Assembly: GCA_032358255.1 (NCBI GenBank) | Contig: JAULBX010025153.1 | Location: 1-64,000 of the forward strand | Direction: 5' to 3' | From: Heterotrichella gracilis | Lineage: Eukaryota > Sar > Xanthophyceae > Tribonematales > Xanthonemataceae | Length of the DNA: 64,000 nt | Part shown: in pieces, positions 1-13,934 of the stretch | Layout: every line of letters begins with the position of its first letter | How positions within the stretch are numbered: the first letter of the stretch is position 1 | The notes under the pieces: model-generated | Seen by the model: only the letters and a program-made list of their open reading frames with translations | The model's database searches: none | What the model was told of the DNA's origin: nothing | Position numbers and translations under genes: made by a program

Positions 1-3000
1 TTCCGGGGATGGGCGCAGTACACATCGTACATGCAGCTGCAAGGGGCAGCAGTGGTGCTGCAGGTGAGGTGGCATGAGCTGTGGTATACCACATTGTAGA
101 GGCTGTGACAGAAGCAGCCAGATTGGGATTGCGCAAACATTGCTTCTGAACCGTGCTGGCATTGCTGCTGGTGCTAGTTTTTAGTAGGCAAAGAGGTGGT
201 GTCAGTGTATGGCTGGAGACCCCAAGACCCTTGATCACAACTGAACTCCTCAAATCGACACCTTGATCGCCTGGTCTATCAATCGCAGGTGCACTGGCGG
301 GGCAGGCAGGCACGCCTGCTGCTGCGGGACCACGAGGCCGCAGCCGTTGTCCAGAAGTACACCAGGCGACACCTGGCCCGCTGCATGGTTGCGCGGCAGC
401 AGGCAGCTGCGGTCACCATCCAACGGGCAGTGCGGCGGCATGCGGCGGCCAAGCGGTATGCATCATTCCCCGTCCGCATGTTGTATGTTGACTGAAGTGT
501 TCAACTGTTGATTGGTGCACAAAAAGTGGTGTGTTGCATGTTGCAAGCAATATATGAAGGCTGTGGAACAGATGTTGTCAAAGCAATGGTACAAACACTT
601 TGTTTTAAAAGTCAAAAATGCATTCAATTGGCGGGAATATTGCCTGTAAATGGTGCACCTCATGACTTTTGAGGGCGTGCAATGTTCGTGCTGTTTTAGA
701 GCTGTAAATGAAATTGCATGGCAGCAGTACAAGGTCTCCAATTCATGCACCCATGAGACTGATTACGTGCATGTCACATGCTCACATGCATATAAATCAA
801 AAGTGAATTAAATTATGAGTTTTCTGTTGCAGTGTGCGCGCCACCCTTGAGCTGAAGGAGGCCATGAAGGAGCTGCAGCGCGTGGCGGAGCAGTACAAGC
901 GGCGCCTGGTGGCGGCCATGCGCATACAGGAGGCGTTCCGCTGCCACCGCGCGCGCAAGGCCACCATGCAGCGCGTGCACCAGCGCCTGGCGGCCCTGCG
1001 GGTCATCGCACCCTGGGCGCACACCGCAAGGGACAGGCTGCACTTTGTGCGGCTCAGGTGGGGACCCCTGCATGCTCATCGCACTTCATGGATGAGTTTT
1101 TGCAGTCATGTGGGGGTTGTGGAAGGTGGAGGGTTGATGAGGTGGGGTTCATGTGGTTAGGTAGGAGTCCTGGTAGGGTGTAGTTCGGGGAGCCAGGTCA
1201 TTGAGTGAGTAAATTCATTAAAGGACTGAAATATTCTCATTGAGTTTGCAGGGTTCTCACAGGGTTATGCGTGTGTGCAGGCGTGCTGCCATTGTGGTGC
1301 AGCGGCGCTGGAAGTGCATCATGGCCAGGCGCACGGCAGCAGCGGTGCACATCCAGCGACATGCGCGGGGGGTGATTACCCGCTTTAGGCTGCAAGCCTC
1401 CCACAGCGCGGCAGCTGCCATCCAGGTATGGCTTCAAATGCTCAAGGCCATGGCTGGCTGAATTCCCGGGTGGTGGGCCTGAGGCCTTGGGAGTCCATAG
1501 CACAGTTTCTCAACTGCATCAGAAGGTCACGCTGCAGGCACACTACGGTTCGAAATGACTGCATTTACAAAACTATATATATTGGGTTCCTACTATAAAA
1601 CCAAGTGTTGTCTGTGGGGTATTATCACACCCTTTGATTGCAAGCGCATTCAGCAGTTTGGTCGGCTGAGGAAAACCAATGTATTTTTCCATTAAAATAC
1701 CCTCCTGTTTCATGTCCATAAAGTGATGTTGCCTCACGTCGCGCAGGCGCACTGGCGTGGGTACCGTGTGCGCAAGCAGGCGGGCCTGAAGAAGAAGCAA
1801 GCGCGGGAGGCCATCGAGGCAGCCACCAAGCGTGCTGCGCAGCAGGTGTCTGTGCTAAGCATTGGGGAGCGCAGTCGGCGGTCGCTGCAAGTGCTGCTGC
1901 AGGAGCGGAAGGACCTCACCAAGGTGACTGTCTCTCTTTTGCCGCTTGTAGCTGGCTGAACTGCTGTAGGCATGGTGAATGGTGCATGGAAAGGCCCTGA
2001 ACTGCACTGTGCATCACCACTGACATATCCCAGTAAACGGCGCCTTGGTGTTGGCATGCACATCAGTGGAGCAGCTTGTGCATGTTCGGCATCATCCCTG
2101 AATCCCAGCATATGCTGCATTAGAGCCCTGACCATGGCCCCATGTTGCATCTCACAGGCAGTGGAGGCCTGCTCCTCCATCAGCAAATACACAGGCTGCA
2201 GCCAGGCATGCTGCGAGTTGGTGGCACGCGACGGCGGTGCAGAGGTGCTGGTGACCTCGCTGCACAGCCTGTGCGGCCGCAGCACAGAGAAGCGTGAGTT
2301 GCTGCGCCAATGCCTGTCCATCCTGAACAACGTGTGCAAGTATGATGAGCTGGCGGGCATCGTCTTCAGGATACGCGACAGCGTGGAGATCGTCGGGATT
2401 GTAATGCAGAATCATAGGGACAACTTGGAGGTGCGCCCGACAAATGCTTGTGTGGTGCAAGTCACAGTGTGGAAGTATAGTCTGAGGTCTGAATTTCTGG
2501 GTAAACCATCATAAGGGTCAATGACATAGGCCGGCAGTGTGGCATGCTGGTGGTAAATGATTTTGCATTAACACTAACATTGCAAGAGCAGGCTATAAAT
2601 ACAGGCAATAATTTTCTGCACAATGTTGCATGCACCACCGGATGCAGGTGCATCTCGACCATGCACCATGCCTGGGATTTCCCTAAGGTCAACCCTTTAG
2701 AGTAGTTTATAGATTACACTTGTTATACACATTTTGAAAAGTGTTAATAAAGTAAGTCAACCCTTTAGAGTAATAATGCCCATGGATGCACACTGACACG
2801 CATGGCCGCCATGCAGGACATCTACTTCCTGACAGTGAGCATCCTCCGCCGCATCACACGCCATCCGCAGCGCGCCGCCCAAATCAGCACTCGTGCAGAT
2901 GTTGTGGGGCAGCTGAGCAGTATCGCCAACCTTCTGATGATTACGAGGGATGAGGCGCGCAAGCGGTTGGAGCGCTTGCAAGGTAGGTTTGAGGGGAGGG

Positions 3001-3423
3001 GAAGCGTGGGAAGGGGTGCAACCTGCTCCAGGCGCACAGGCCGCTCCTAAAGTTCCTGGCTTGCTGCACCCAAGTTTGTGTCAAGGCGATCGCTTAAATC
3101 GATGAGCAATGCATACCCAGGCACCCAGCAATGGTCTGCAGCTGGTGAGACAACTCTTCCCTTCCTGAGCAGGGGCGGCAGGACGGTTTTTCTCAGACGC
3201 GTCTGCTGAGACAGTCACTCGCAGTTATGTGATGGCGCAGCGCAAGCTGGAGGAGCTACGCAAGGTGCTGCAGGCACTGGGAGTAAACCCAACACCCGGC
3301 TCGCAGCCAGGCTCACCAACACCGCTATGCGGCACCAACATGCGTGTGCGGAACGCGTTGAGGGAGCGGACCAATGAAGCAGCTTTGAAATCCACACATG
3401 TCAAGCCGCCACGGCGCAGCTGA
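1..3423 (+). CDS. ASPM-like IQ-motif / armadillo-like protein, C-terminal part
   Basis: The 3' part of a gene whose 5' end lies outside the window. Frame-consistent exons: 1-63, 289-455, 833-1057, 1281-1425, 1747-1923, 2158-2430, 2817-2982, 3173-3423 (488 codons plus TGA). The first five exons encode a run of IQ motifs, the calmodulin/myosin-light-chain binding helices (for example AAAVVQKYTRR, AAVTIQRAVRR, AAIVVQRRW, AAAVHIQRHARG). These are followed by a helical region with ISKYTG and LSILNNVCKYDELAG, which resembles the armadillo-like C-terminus of abnormal-spindle (ASPM) proteins. A basic, Pro/Ser-rich tail ends the protein. ASPM proteins act at spindle poles with calmodulin and katanin; that role is inferred from the family. 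The calponin-homology domain that would settle the call is upstream of the window. An unconventional myosin neck is an alternative, but the helical region after the IQ array argues against it. Confidence 0.7.
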
Positions 3424-4975
3424 ATGGCATTCCCGTGAGGCGGAGAGATACACAACTTGAAGTGGGCACAATTTCTGCCAGTGTTAATGAGTAACCAATA
3501 GACTACCCTTCAAGGGTCAACATTGAATGTTACAATAGGCAGGAGAATCTGATTTTATCCTGTTTCCTGGCACTGCAAGTTGCAGTCTTGACTTTTAGAA
3601 ACACTCAGATTAAAATACTAACGAGTAGTAACTATAGGCTTTCCTGCATTGTTTTCTGATGCGAGACTTATTTTCGCACTCTACTAGTGACTATGTCATG
3701 ACTGTCATGACATTGTGGACTTAGTGTCCGGGACCCACATGTGTGCCCTTCAGGGGCACACAAGGCAATACGCCGATGACGGCTGGGAATGCCTTTTGTT
3801 TGTTTGTTTGTACCTATAGGCTGGTGTCACACTGGCACAATTGATATGCTACTACAACAAAACACGTTTAAAATTTACTTTGCTCTGGGACGCACAAATT
3901 GGACCAACCATGCGGTTCAACCGTTTTGTATGGAACGTGTTGCTGTAACAGTTACTGGCTGGGCCTTTCGATGGTTATGGTAGCTTGTTATAGACACACA
4001 ACTGAACCACAGTGACTGGTTCAGGAGAGAGCACCTGGCAGCCTGAGGTGTTCTCTCAAGCCATCCTCTACGTACTGCAAACAAAGTACCCTTTCCTGAT
4101 ATAGATTAGCAGTCTGCAAGGGCCAGAGGCGACTAGGAATATTCGATTGAAGCTATAGCCCCAGTGCCCCAGTAGCTAGCTTGGTACCACAACGTACAAA
4201 AAAAAGGGTTTACTGTGTTGGATTGTCCTACAATGCTATTCACCTGTTGCAGCCTGCACCTGTCCACGGGATCACTCATGAAAAGGCAATGGCATGCCTT
4301 GTGGGGTAAACCTGCCACAAGCACTCGTTTAACTACTCATTGGCGGGCAGTGTGCCATGGTGTAATAGAAAGAAGAAAGAAAGAAAGGGGACGCACAAAG
4401 GCGTAGTTGGGGGGCCACTGGCTCGCACCAGGGCACCGACCAGCCAGAACGGCTGGTCAAGCACAGGCCTTAGCCAATGCCAGTATGCATGGCATGCAAA
4501 AGCGTTTGACGTTTGGTGTACACAGAATAGGTAATAAAAATAAAGGCATGCAGTGTCGTTGCTCCTGACCCGGCGCAATTTGTGAATGCGCAATGGCACA
4601 CCCTGCGGGCCCACGCTACCCTTTTACTGTACGGGGTGAAAAAAAACTTGGCGCAATGCACTTGTACCACTTGTGGCACAATGCCATGATTGCAATAAGA
4701 ACAGGCACGCCTGGCGTTACCAAAGCACACAGGACACTCCTGCACACTCCTGCTGCATGTAAATCCCACGAATCTCCCTCAACACACCGCAATCGGCTGA
4801 GTGTCTCAGCACATAGCCAGGTGCATGCCATTGCACCCCCCACATGCCCCGGCAGCAACACAATTAAGCAAGCTCCTGCGCCCAATTCCCCTCCCAACCC
4901 GCCATCACACACTCCCCCTTCGAGCACTTTACCTCTTTCTTACCCCCTTCGATGACTCATTGCTGCCCAGGGCCC
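3424..4975. other. convergent intergenic region
   Basis: About 1.55 kb between two genes that converge. No coding exon is supported. A GAAA-rich dispersed element lies at 4367-4395. Both 3' UTRs must lie here. A TGTAA motif, the usual green-algal poly(A) signal, is present near 3945 on the + strand, rather far from the stop at 3423. Confidence 0.5.
4367..4395 (-). repeat. (GAAA)n-tailed dispersed element, copy 1
   Basis: A GAAA run followed by ACGC. The same layout recurs at 16631-16661, 34360-34391 and 35539-35576. Read on the minus strand it is a GCGT-type end followed by a (TTTC)n tail, as expected for the 3' end of a non-LTR retroelement or SINE. The family is not identified. Confidence 0.5.
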
Positions 4976-7900
4976 TCACAGTGCCGGCACCAGGTAGGCG
5001 CCTGGCGCGGTGCTGTCCTCCTCGTCTGAGTCTGAGTCCGAGTCCCGAGTTGCAAATCCGTATCCCAGGGACGAGCCGCTGCTGGCAGCAAGAACCTGGG
5101 ACAGGGGATGGAAGGGAGGTGAGCGGGTGGAATTGAGGGTGAGTGATATGGAACGTTGCAGCACCCTGGTTGACTCCACAATGCAAGGCCAGCCGGTCAT
5201 CCACCCAAACACATCCAATCGCACAACCCTACAATACTCCAAACCTTTCACACCCACGTATAAAAAACCCCCTGTTTTGATCCTTGTTTGTTCATACGCA
5301 GTGAGTCTAGTATCTTGACCCCATTTCCCCCTAGCCACCGCCCCTGCTCACCTGCAGCTCTGCTAGGTGGTTCTTCCTGTAGTTGCGGATCAGCTCAGCA
5401 GTCTCATTGGAGCTCATGCCCAGCTCGGTCATCACCGCCGCGGCAAGCTGCAGCGAGGGCTCAAGGGTCTCGGGCACCACCGCGGTTGCTCCAGCCTTCT
5501 CCAGGTTGATGCCGTGGTCCACGTCGTGTGCGCGCACAAACGTCTTCACGTTGGGGAAGTTCTTGTTCATGGCCCACACGGAGCGGTAGTTGGCGCCTGG
5601 AAGCGAGGAATTTGGGTGAGTGGGCAATTGGGTGGCATTTTGCACACTGCCAGCCGAGGTTGTGTCATGTTGGAATCATCATGCAGAATGTTGCAGCGAC
5701 AGCTGCAGCAATGAAATGTGGCGGAAATCCGTAGTCATCACCACCATGGCCACCAACATGCCATGCATGGGCCTGGGTTGAAGCATGGGCAGGGCCCATG
5801 CACAGGCCACCTAGGCATTTGCCATGTGGGCACGTCTATGCTTTGCCCCTGCCCACCTGGTGTGTCCAGCGTGATGACGGAGCATGCTGCGCGGTGGGCA
5901 CCCACTGCGTGCAGCACGGCAGGGGAGCCGGCGTCGCCAAAGTACACGGGGAGGTCAAGCTCCTTGCCAGCCTGCAGTACACAAAGTAGTTTAGAGAGGA
6001 AGTCTATCGAGGGTAAATGATGGTTCACACAATCAAGAACCCTTACAATCGCCATCAACCCCTCTCCGGCACTTGCACAGATGGCACAGCCCTGCACACC
6101 CCATCTGCACCCTTGCACCATCAACAACCACGACAGGGCAATATCTGGCTGCCTCATAGACATCAATCAGGCAGCCAGCACAGGCAATAACGCCCTCCAG
6201 CAAACCCCTCCTGCACCGACGCCGCATCCACACAATCGCTAGCACCATGCACCTTACCTGCACACGTGCGGCGTCCACGTCCAGCGCCACAAACGGCACC
6301 AGCCTCTCGCTGAGCAGCTGTGCAATAATCTGGCCCACACGCCCAAAGCCTGCGATGATGACGTGGTCGCGCAGGGACTCAACCTCCTCGCCTCGCGGGG
6401 CCATGGCCTGCAGGGTGAGCGAGAGCAGGGTGAGAGGGGGGAGAGAGGGAATGGATTGGAGCGTACACGCCAGCCGATGGGTGCCGTCACATCCACACAG
6501 AGGTTGGGTACATCATGAAGTCCCAAGTTAGATACAAGCAAGTACGTTGAGTGTAGTAGTAGACAGGGGGCATCAACATGGGAGTGGGCAATTGCATATG
6601 AGTGTGCGTAAACGTGCTGCATGTGCAACCATCCCAACCCCACCAGCTGCACGCGCAAGCATGCTCATGCCACCAGTCTTTCATGACCCGTCCACATCAT
6701 CCAACCCCCATCCCCCCGCTCCTTACCTTCATGTCATTCTTCTCAAACACCTTGCCCAGCCGGGCGCCCAACTCAGCCAGGGCAGGCGTGAGCGCCATGG
6801 TGAGCGCAACCACCAGGAAAAGCAGCTGGCTCATGGCGGGGTCCATGATCTTCTGGGCCACAGCCTCCCCAAATGTGACGAACGCAAACTCGCCCCCGGG
6901 TGCCAGCAGCAGGCCCGCGCGGATGGCTGTGAGGGTGGACAGGCCAAAGAAGGTGCCCACGCCCGCAACCACCAGTGTCTGCAGTGGGGAGGTGATGGGT
7001 GGTGTGGGGGCGTTGCATTTTCCGGAATGCGTCTGTGGTTCCAATCACTCCATCGCAACAACCTCTCTGGCTCTATCAGCATTTCAGATTCCTATCACAA
7101 TGGCCTCCCACCATGTGCAAAATCAGCCCCACAGAAGCAATACACATCAGAATGGTCTCGTATCCTGCACCCACCACCCTTCTAGCTGTTCTGGATCGCA
7201 GTGTGCCCCTCCCCCCTCGTTGCACGCACCTTCCCCGCCACCAGCATCGCAATTGCCGACAGGATGACCTTCCACTTTGCAAAGAACAGCCCCACGCTGA
7301 TCTCCATGCCCACAGTCATGAAGAACAGGCCCATGAACAGGCCCTTGTAGGGCGCGATGTCAGACTCAACCTGCATAGCAAACTCGGTCTCCGCCACCAG
7401 CAGGCCGGCCTGCAAGGGGGGAGGCGGGGGAGGCAGTAAGTAAGGACATAGGTGGCTATGCCCCTCGTTTGAGCAGCACGGGCGGTGGCTGGGAAACAGG
7501 GCGAGGAGCGCCTGTATGCTAATATTAAGCTATTACAATGACATGTCCTGCCATCAGGTTTGCATGACAGGTCAGTGCAGGGTGTGTGCAACAACTCCAG
7601 ACGCCTCATGACTCATGATGCATTCATTGGGCGGTCTGTGCTTGAATGCCAGATCTTTTCAAGAGCTGAAGGTGAGCGCTGGCTGCTTTCCTAGGCGGAA
7701 TCACACCCACCCCTTCTCCACTAGTGGCATTGCAACTCCAGCACAACCCCCCAGCCCTTCCCCATCACTCCCTGTTTACCAATTAGAGTTTAGGGTTTAG
7801 GGTATCCCTCCCCCCCCCCTCACCAGGAACGCGCCCAGCGCCAGCGACAGCCCCGCCAGCTGCGTGATGAGGCTGGTCCCCAGCACCACCAGCAGCGTGC

Positions 7901-10900
7901 AGGCGGCAAAGATCTCGGGGTTGCCCAGCTGTGCGATGCGGTTGTACACGGGGCGCAGCACCGTGCGGCCGCCCATGATGATTGTGCTGATGCAGATGAC
8001 GGCCTTCACGGCGGCCACGCCAATGGCCTTGCCAATCTTGGCCAGGCCAAGGGCTGCAGGGGTGGGGTGGGCAGGGTTCAGCGGGGTGCAGCTGGGGTCA
8101 GCGGCAGAGGAGCAGAGTGGGATGAGAAGCCGGTGAAGGGGTGGTAGGATGTGCAGTTGGTGGCATTTAGTGAGAGGGCAAGTACCCTGCCAGGGGCATC
8201 CGGCACAACCCTCAATGCACACAGCAGCTCCACGAGGATGGAGCAAGGCAACATCCTTAGCAATCATGCAACACATCACTGCAACACAATGGTGCACACC
8301 AAGCCAGCTTCCCAGTCCGCTCACAGCATGAGGCGCCCACAAACCCTCAACCCTAAACCCTAGCCAGCATGTGGCACCCACCTCCCGCCGCCCCCTCCTG
8401 CGGCGCCAGCAGCGGTATGAGCATGAGCAGCACCACCACCGCCAGGTCCTGGAACAGCAGCACGCTGAAGGTGGCGCGGCCGTGGCGGGAACCAGTCTCA
8501 CCGCGGTCCTGGAGGATCTGGGGGTGAGGGGAATGGGGTCAGATGGCGTGAGCAGGTAAGCGCATGTAGTGCGGGGGGTCAATGTCCTAGGGATTGTGGC
8601 CGTGGTGGTGGATGTGGATGCTCTGATCAATGTCCGGCTAAAGTAGATGCCAAAATGGACCTCCCACCCAAATGTGGGAAAACAATAAGGGGTTTATTGA
8701 TCCTATAGACGCCTTGCCACATGCTACCGCAAGCGCGCATAAGTGCGTGGTGTCAGGGCTTGCACTACTACGCACTGATTGATTTACAGCACCCCTGCAA
8801 CATGCAACTTTATACAAAACCATATTAAATACCGTTCGTTGTTATTGCCATTACATACTCCCTTGCCCCCACCTGCATCGCCACCGCCGTTGACGACAGC
8901 GCCAGCCCCCCGCCCAGTATGATCGAGGCGGGCCCCGATATGCCTGTCAGCGCTGAGGCCACCCATGCCACCGCCGCCAGCGTGGCCACCACCTGTGCTG
9001 TGCCCAGGCCAAACACCATCTTCTGCATGCTGCGCAGGCGCTCAAGGCTCAGCTCAAGGCCTGCAAGGGGTGGGAGGGAGTGTGAGGTGCAGATGGGGGG
9101 GTGTGGGGTGTGGGGTGAGGCAGGCAAGGGTTGGGTGAACGAGGGTAACAGTGAGGTGAGGAGGGGTTTTGGTGGCGGGGCGCGGTTGGGGTCCATGTGA
9201 TACTGTGCCATGGGCTGTGTGTGGCGGGGCGCGGTTGGGGTCCATGTGGTACTGTGCCATGGGCTGTGTGTGGTGGGGCCGGGAGCATGGGTGCATGTTC
9301 AGTGGCAATCACCAGCGCCAAACAGAGCCATGCACAAGCACGGCACATCCCATCACCCCTCCTCCCTCCCCCTTACCTATGTTGAACAGCAGGAACACCA
9401 CCCCCAGCTCCGCCAGGTGCCGCACCCGCTCCACATCCTGGATGATGCCCAGCGCATGGGGGCCGATGATAGCGCCGCCAGCCTGCAGGCCCGAGGTGGC
9501 ATTGGTGAGGTGCGAATAGCGTGGGTAGGGTCCAGGTGGCCCTGGCGTGCGGCGATGGATGACGCCATGGGTGAAGGCCATGGAGGCAGATGCGGGAGGA
9601 AGGCAGAATGGTGCTTGCATGCAGAATATTTGGAAAGCATGTGGTTGCGCCCAGGCAGTGCCAGCTACAGCTTGGTGTACCGCTTATACCCCAAAATGAC
9701 TTTGGGCAGTCAAATTGGGGCAGCGCGTGGCTGCCTCCAACACAGCGACATGGTAGTGCGCAAGGTTTTAATGGGCAGGGTGTCGCCACGTACCAAGAAC
9801 CCTAGGATGGGCGACCCTCCAGGCACCATGCACACCAGCGGCACTGCGATGACCGATGTCAGCAGCAGCCAGATCGTCTCCAGCAGCCCCTTCTCCCCCT
9901 CGTGCACATGGGGCCAGGGCAGGCGCTGCCACTGGGCGACCAGGATCGAGGGGAGGGCGGCGAGGGCCTGCGGGCGGAAGATGGGGATTAGTGGTGTGGT
10001 GGGGATGGTGTCATGGGCCTGAAGGGAACCGCTCCTCCTAGCACCAGGAGGTTGGCAGACCCGAGCGTGACATGCAGGAGAGGTTCCCTTCAGGCCCCTT
10101 GCCATTCACCAGATACCTCCTCCATCCCTCACCCAGCCACCCCTCTATTCAGGCACATCCCACTCACAAGACCACTCCTCTCACCACCCATCCCACCGCA
10201 TACCATCAAATTCCCCCCTTTGGCGCTCACCTGCCCCCACTGCACCATCTGCGCTGCCACCGCCTGCCCCCACTCCGTGAGGCTGATGCCGTACAGCGCC
10301 GCAGCCACCAGGCAGGCCACGCCCAGCACCAGGGGGGCCTTGGAGGCAGCGGCTGACGCCATGGCGCGCAGGCGCTTGGAGGCCGTGCCCTCCTCCTCCT
10401 CATACTCCCTCAGGTTGGTGGGGCCCTGGGGAGGGAATGGCCGCAGGTGAGGGGTATGCAACAGTGTGCACATGCCTGAGGGCGTGTGGTGGGGCCGTGC
10501 AAGGGCCTCATGCAACATTGCATGCAAGGATTGCGAAGGGATGTGGAGGCGCGCATGCGTTTGTCAAGGGCCCACGCTCTCACATTGACCCACCCACCAG
10601 GTAGAAGCCACCCAGCTCCAAAAAGCAAGGCTCTAAAGCACACCCTGGTTAGCCATTCAGTACAATTGCCACGCACATGTGCTGATGAAGCCGTACCCTG
10701 GCGTGAGACTGACATGGCGCTTAAAACGCAGCCCATTCTCCTCCCCACCCACCACCTTGCGCTTCTCCAAGGTGATGACCTACCTTGTCAAATTGCTCCT
10801 TCACCCAACAACGATCGATCCAAGCAAAGCTCACCCCACCCTCTACCAGCACCCACACCCATCGCTGCACGCGAGCACCACCCCAACCCCAACCCCACCT

Positions 10901-13240
10901 TGGGCTTTGTGGCAGTGGTGACCTCATCGAAGCGCTCCTTGAGCTGCGTGCCGTTGGTGAGTGCTGCCTCCAGCTCAGCAGCGGGGTCTGCCACCACGCC
11001 TGCGGCCTTGTCCACAGCTGCGGCGGCCTTGGCCTTCAGCTCAGCCTTCCTGCGGGAGGGGGTGGAGCGTGCACAGGTCAAGGGGTGGGGCAGAGTTGTG
11101 ACCTAGCATGGGAAGGTGAGATGGCAATACGCAGACATGCACCATTTGCTATACCATTGCTGGTCATGCGGCCCTCTGTTATCACATTGCAACCTGTCAT
11201 CACCCTATCCTCGCCTTCCCCTCGTCCACCACAACATGCAATGACCCCACCACCACCATCCCTGTGAGTGTTCCACAGGGGCAAAGGCAACATGGGCATT
11301 CCGCATGGGTGCAGCGGTTCAGTGCCTTATTGAAGTCGACATGGGCGAGTCTGGTCCCATGTCCCAACCCTGCACCCCTTCCCGGCCCCGTTAACGCCAA
11401 CATGAAGTCACCACCACCACCGCAGATGCACCTTTCAACCGCTCATCCCTCCCCCATGTCCGCCACCTCACATTCATGTCAAACGCCACCCCAAACCCCA
11501 ATCTTTCTCCCCATCAACATGCATTCCCCTCTCCCACCCCTCCTCTCCACCTCCCTTCCACCCCACCCCACCCCACTCACTCCTTGTCCGCCCGCTCAAA
11601 CTTCATGTCCATGTCCTTGTCGGTGGTGTCCAGGTACCGCAGCTCGCTCAGTGCCTTCTGGAACGCGCTCTGCGTCTCGCGCACCACCGCCTCAGCCTCC
11701 ATCTCGTCGCGCACAGCGCACTCGGCGGCCTCCATGGCGGCGGCGGCGATCTCCTCCGCGCGCAGCGCCGCCTGCTCAGAGGCCAGTGCGCGCTCCTGGA
11801 GGGCTTTGACCTGCAGGTTTTCGATCCAGAGTGTAAGTTTGGACGGTTTTAGGGTTTATATGTAGGGGGGAGGTTGTGCAGGGGGTTGAGGACAGCGAGG
11901 GTGGTGGATAGATCACGGCATTTGGGTGTGCAGCTTCGTCATGGCCTTATGTGGACTCGTGCGTTCTAGCCATGGGCCCCTGAACAGTCAAGTGGGTAGG
12001 TAGGCCGGCTGCGGTGCGATGGCATGGCGTGGTAAGATCAGTAGATGCAGTGTTGGCTCATGGTGGGTTGCTAAACAGTGCATCGGTCGAGTGGGCCGGC
12101 GACTGCCATGCGCATGCCATGGCCCAACGCAAGGTGGCCAGCACACGCCATGGCGGCTCGGCGCTGGGCTATTTAAACAGATCATTATGCAATTTTGAGT
12201 GAACCTGGGGAGCATGGCCAGCAACTCTGCCAAATCCCTGCTGGCATGTAATCTTGACTGCAATGCATTTCATGCAATAACTTGCATGCCAATGCCCCGG
12301 CCCTACCTTGTCCTCCAACGCATCCAACTCCCGGGTCAACCCCCTCAGCTTGAGCGACCGCTCCAGCAGCAGTCCATCCACCTCCTCCCCATCTATTTGC
12401 ATCTCCACTTCCTCCCCACCCTGCCGCCGTGCCTCCAGCTCGGCCTTGGCGGCATTCAGCTCCTCCACGCCAGCTGCCAGCTTGGCTTTGACCGCCACCG
12501 CAGCCTCCGCCTCCTCGCGGGCATCGGCAACTTTGGCGAGGGTCTTCTCATAGGTCTCACGTGCGTTGATCGCTAACTGAGCAACCTCCTGGGCCTGCAT
12601 GATACAGAGTGGGGCACTCAGGGAGAGGTGCAACGTGCCAGCAGCCTTGACAGTGTCAGGCGGGGTTGTGCTCTCGCAACAGCGGATAGTGCAATAGCTG
12701 CGGTCCCCACCTCTGCTTCTAGCGCCTCCCTGATGCTTGCCGCCTCTTCCTCCCTCAGCTTTGCCCTCAGGAGGCACTCTTTGAGTGGGTCGAGTTCAGG
12801 GATCTCAAGCTCAAGCTGCGGGGATGGCAAGCACCCTGTCAACTACACTGCTGGTACGTCTCATACAAGATTCAAGAGCGCAAAAAAAGGCTTTGTTCTA
12901 CCTCCTCCTCGTCGTTTGCCGACTCATCACTGGACTTGAGAGCCGCTGCATAGTTTGCATCGCTGGTGGAGTCCTTGCACCACAGCCTCCTGCGCAGCAA
13001 CAGGTAGTTAAAACGCTGCCTTCTATGCATAGAAACGTAAAAACAAAAACATTGCAATGGGAGGTAATACCGGTGAGTGTACCTGTTCAAGTCTCTGGAG
13101 TATCGCAGCGGTGCTCGTGTGTGGAGCAGGGGTGGTGTTGGCCGAACCAAGTGGATGGATCCCCGGCCACAGGTGAATGCATGGCACTGTATACCTCTCA
13201 AAGCCCTGGTGCCAGCGCTGCTTTGGATAGGTTGCAGCAT
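4976..13240 (-). CDS. KEA: chloroplast K+ efflux antiporter, KEA1/KEA2 type
   Basis: A CPA2 cation/proton antiporter expected in the inner plastid envelope, exchanging K+ for H+ and tuning stromal pH and osmosis. Eighteen frame-consistent exons give 1036 aa: 13240-13083, 12989-12902, 12815-12711, 12594-12307, 11810-11581, 11049-10899, 10425-10231, 9967-9794, 9482-9377, 9060-8873, 8517-8382, 8053-7824, 7409-7230, 6978-6727, 6407-6258, 5971-5857, 5596-5352, 5095-4976. Residues 1 to about 60 are basic and transit-peptide-like. Residues 85-340 are a long Ala/Glu/Lys coiled coil. Residues 385-815 hold about 12 hydrophobic segments with the CPA2 landmarks GPHALGII, FLLFNIGLELS and LLFQDLAVV (the Q-D pair). 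Residues 830-990 form a TrkA-N/RCK domain with the Rossmann motif GFGRVG. The C-terminus has an acidic DSDSDSDEED patch. The start is the first in-frame ATG before the transit-like segment. The long N-terminal coiled coil separates KEA1/2 from KEA3. Introns hold TTTAGGG-type repeats at 7787-7802 and 8343-8362. Confidence 0.94.
9172..9269. repeat. 49-bp tandem duplication in KEA intron
   Basis: Two adjacent, nearly identical 49-bp units (9172-9220 and 9221-9269), with a partial third, inside the intron between the exons at 9482-9377 and 9060-8873. They have no coding effect. Confidence 0.85.
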
Positions 13241-13934
13241 CGCGTTCAAGCTTGCACTCAATTAGCCCCTATTATTGCATGCGACACTCTGCCACCTAGC
13301 CTGACGCTTGTTTTCAAGTAGCACACAGGGAGAAACGCCCAGATCACAGTTGCCGAAGCACTGCATACAGACTTTTAATATAAGCTATCGTGCAAAGCGC
13401 TGCAGCTACAGGAACGACTTGCACCGCAGTGTTTCGTCAGCATCGGCGTGGTTTTCAGAATGGGACACCTCAGAGATGGGACAATGTGCGATGTGGATAC
13501 GGGGCTGGCTGACTCTGGCCCAGGGAATGCCCATATATCAACGCAAGATTGAGCACATCTGGCAGCCGTTGTGCGCTATTTCTGCCTCCCGATTGGGCCT
13601 GTGAGGTGCCTTTGCCCAACTCTTTCAGTAGGCAGGGGGGCCTATAATAAAACCTCCTCTTGCCCGCCTACCGACTACTTTCCAAAAGCCCAGTAATGGG
13701 CTTTGTCTGTTGGGTAGAAAGCAGCGACGAGGCCCTCCAGTGGCAGATATTTCCTGCTTTTTGCTGTGGGCTACCTTGCTCTGCCCAGCTGCCGCAAATG
13801 GTGCGAGTATGACGGCAACAACCGTGCATCACCCGTTGGCCTGGCACAGCAGTAATAGCTGGGGTTCGTGACTTGGCAACCGCATTGGACACGCTTTTCC
13901 ACTTGATTCCACGGCCCTTGTGGCTGGCAGAGAA
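13241..13934. promoter_or_regulatory. shared upstream region of KEA and CK1
   Basis: A 694-bp gap between divergent start codons. It must hold both promoters. An A/T-rich TATAATAAAA stretch at about 13643 is the only TATA-like sequence I noticed, some 290 bp before the CK1 ATG. No transcription start can be assigned from sequence alone. Confidence 0.45.

Noticed and set aside
7797-8630. 277-codon minus-strand open frame
   Set aside because: Only its last part is a real KEA exon (8053-7824). The rest runs through an intron and an out-of-frame copy of the next exon.
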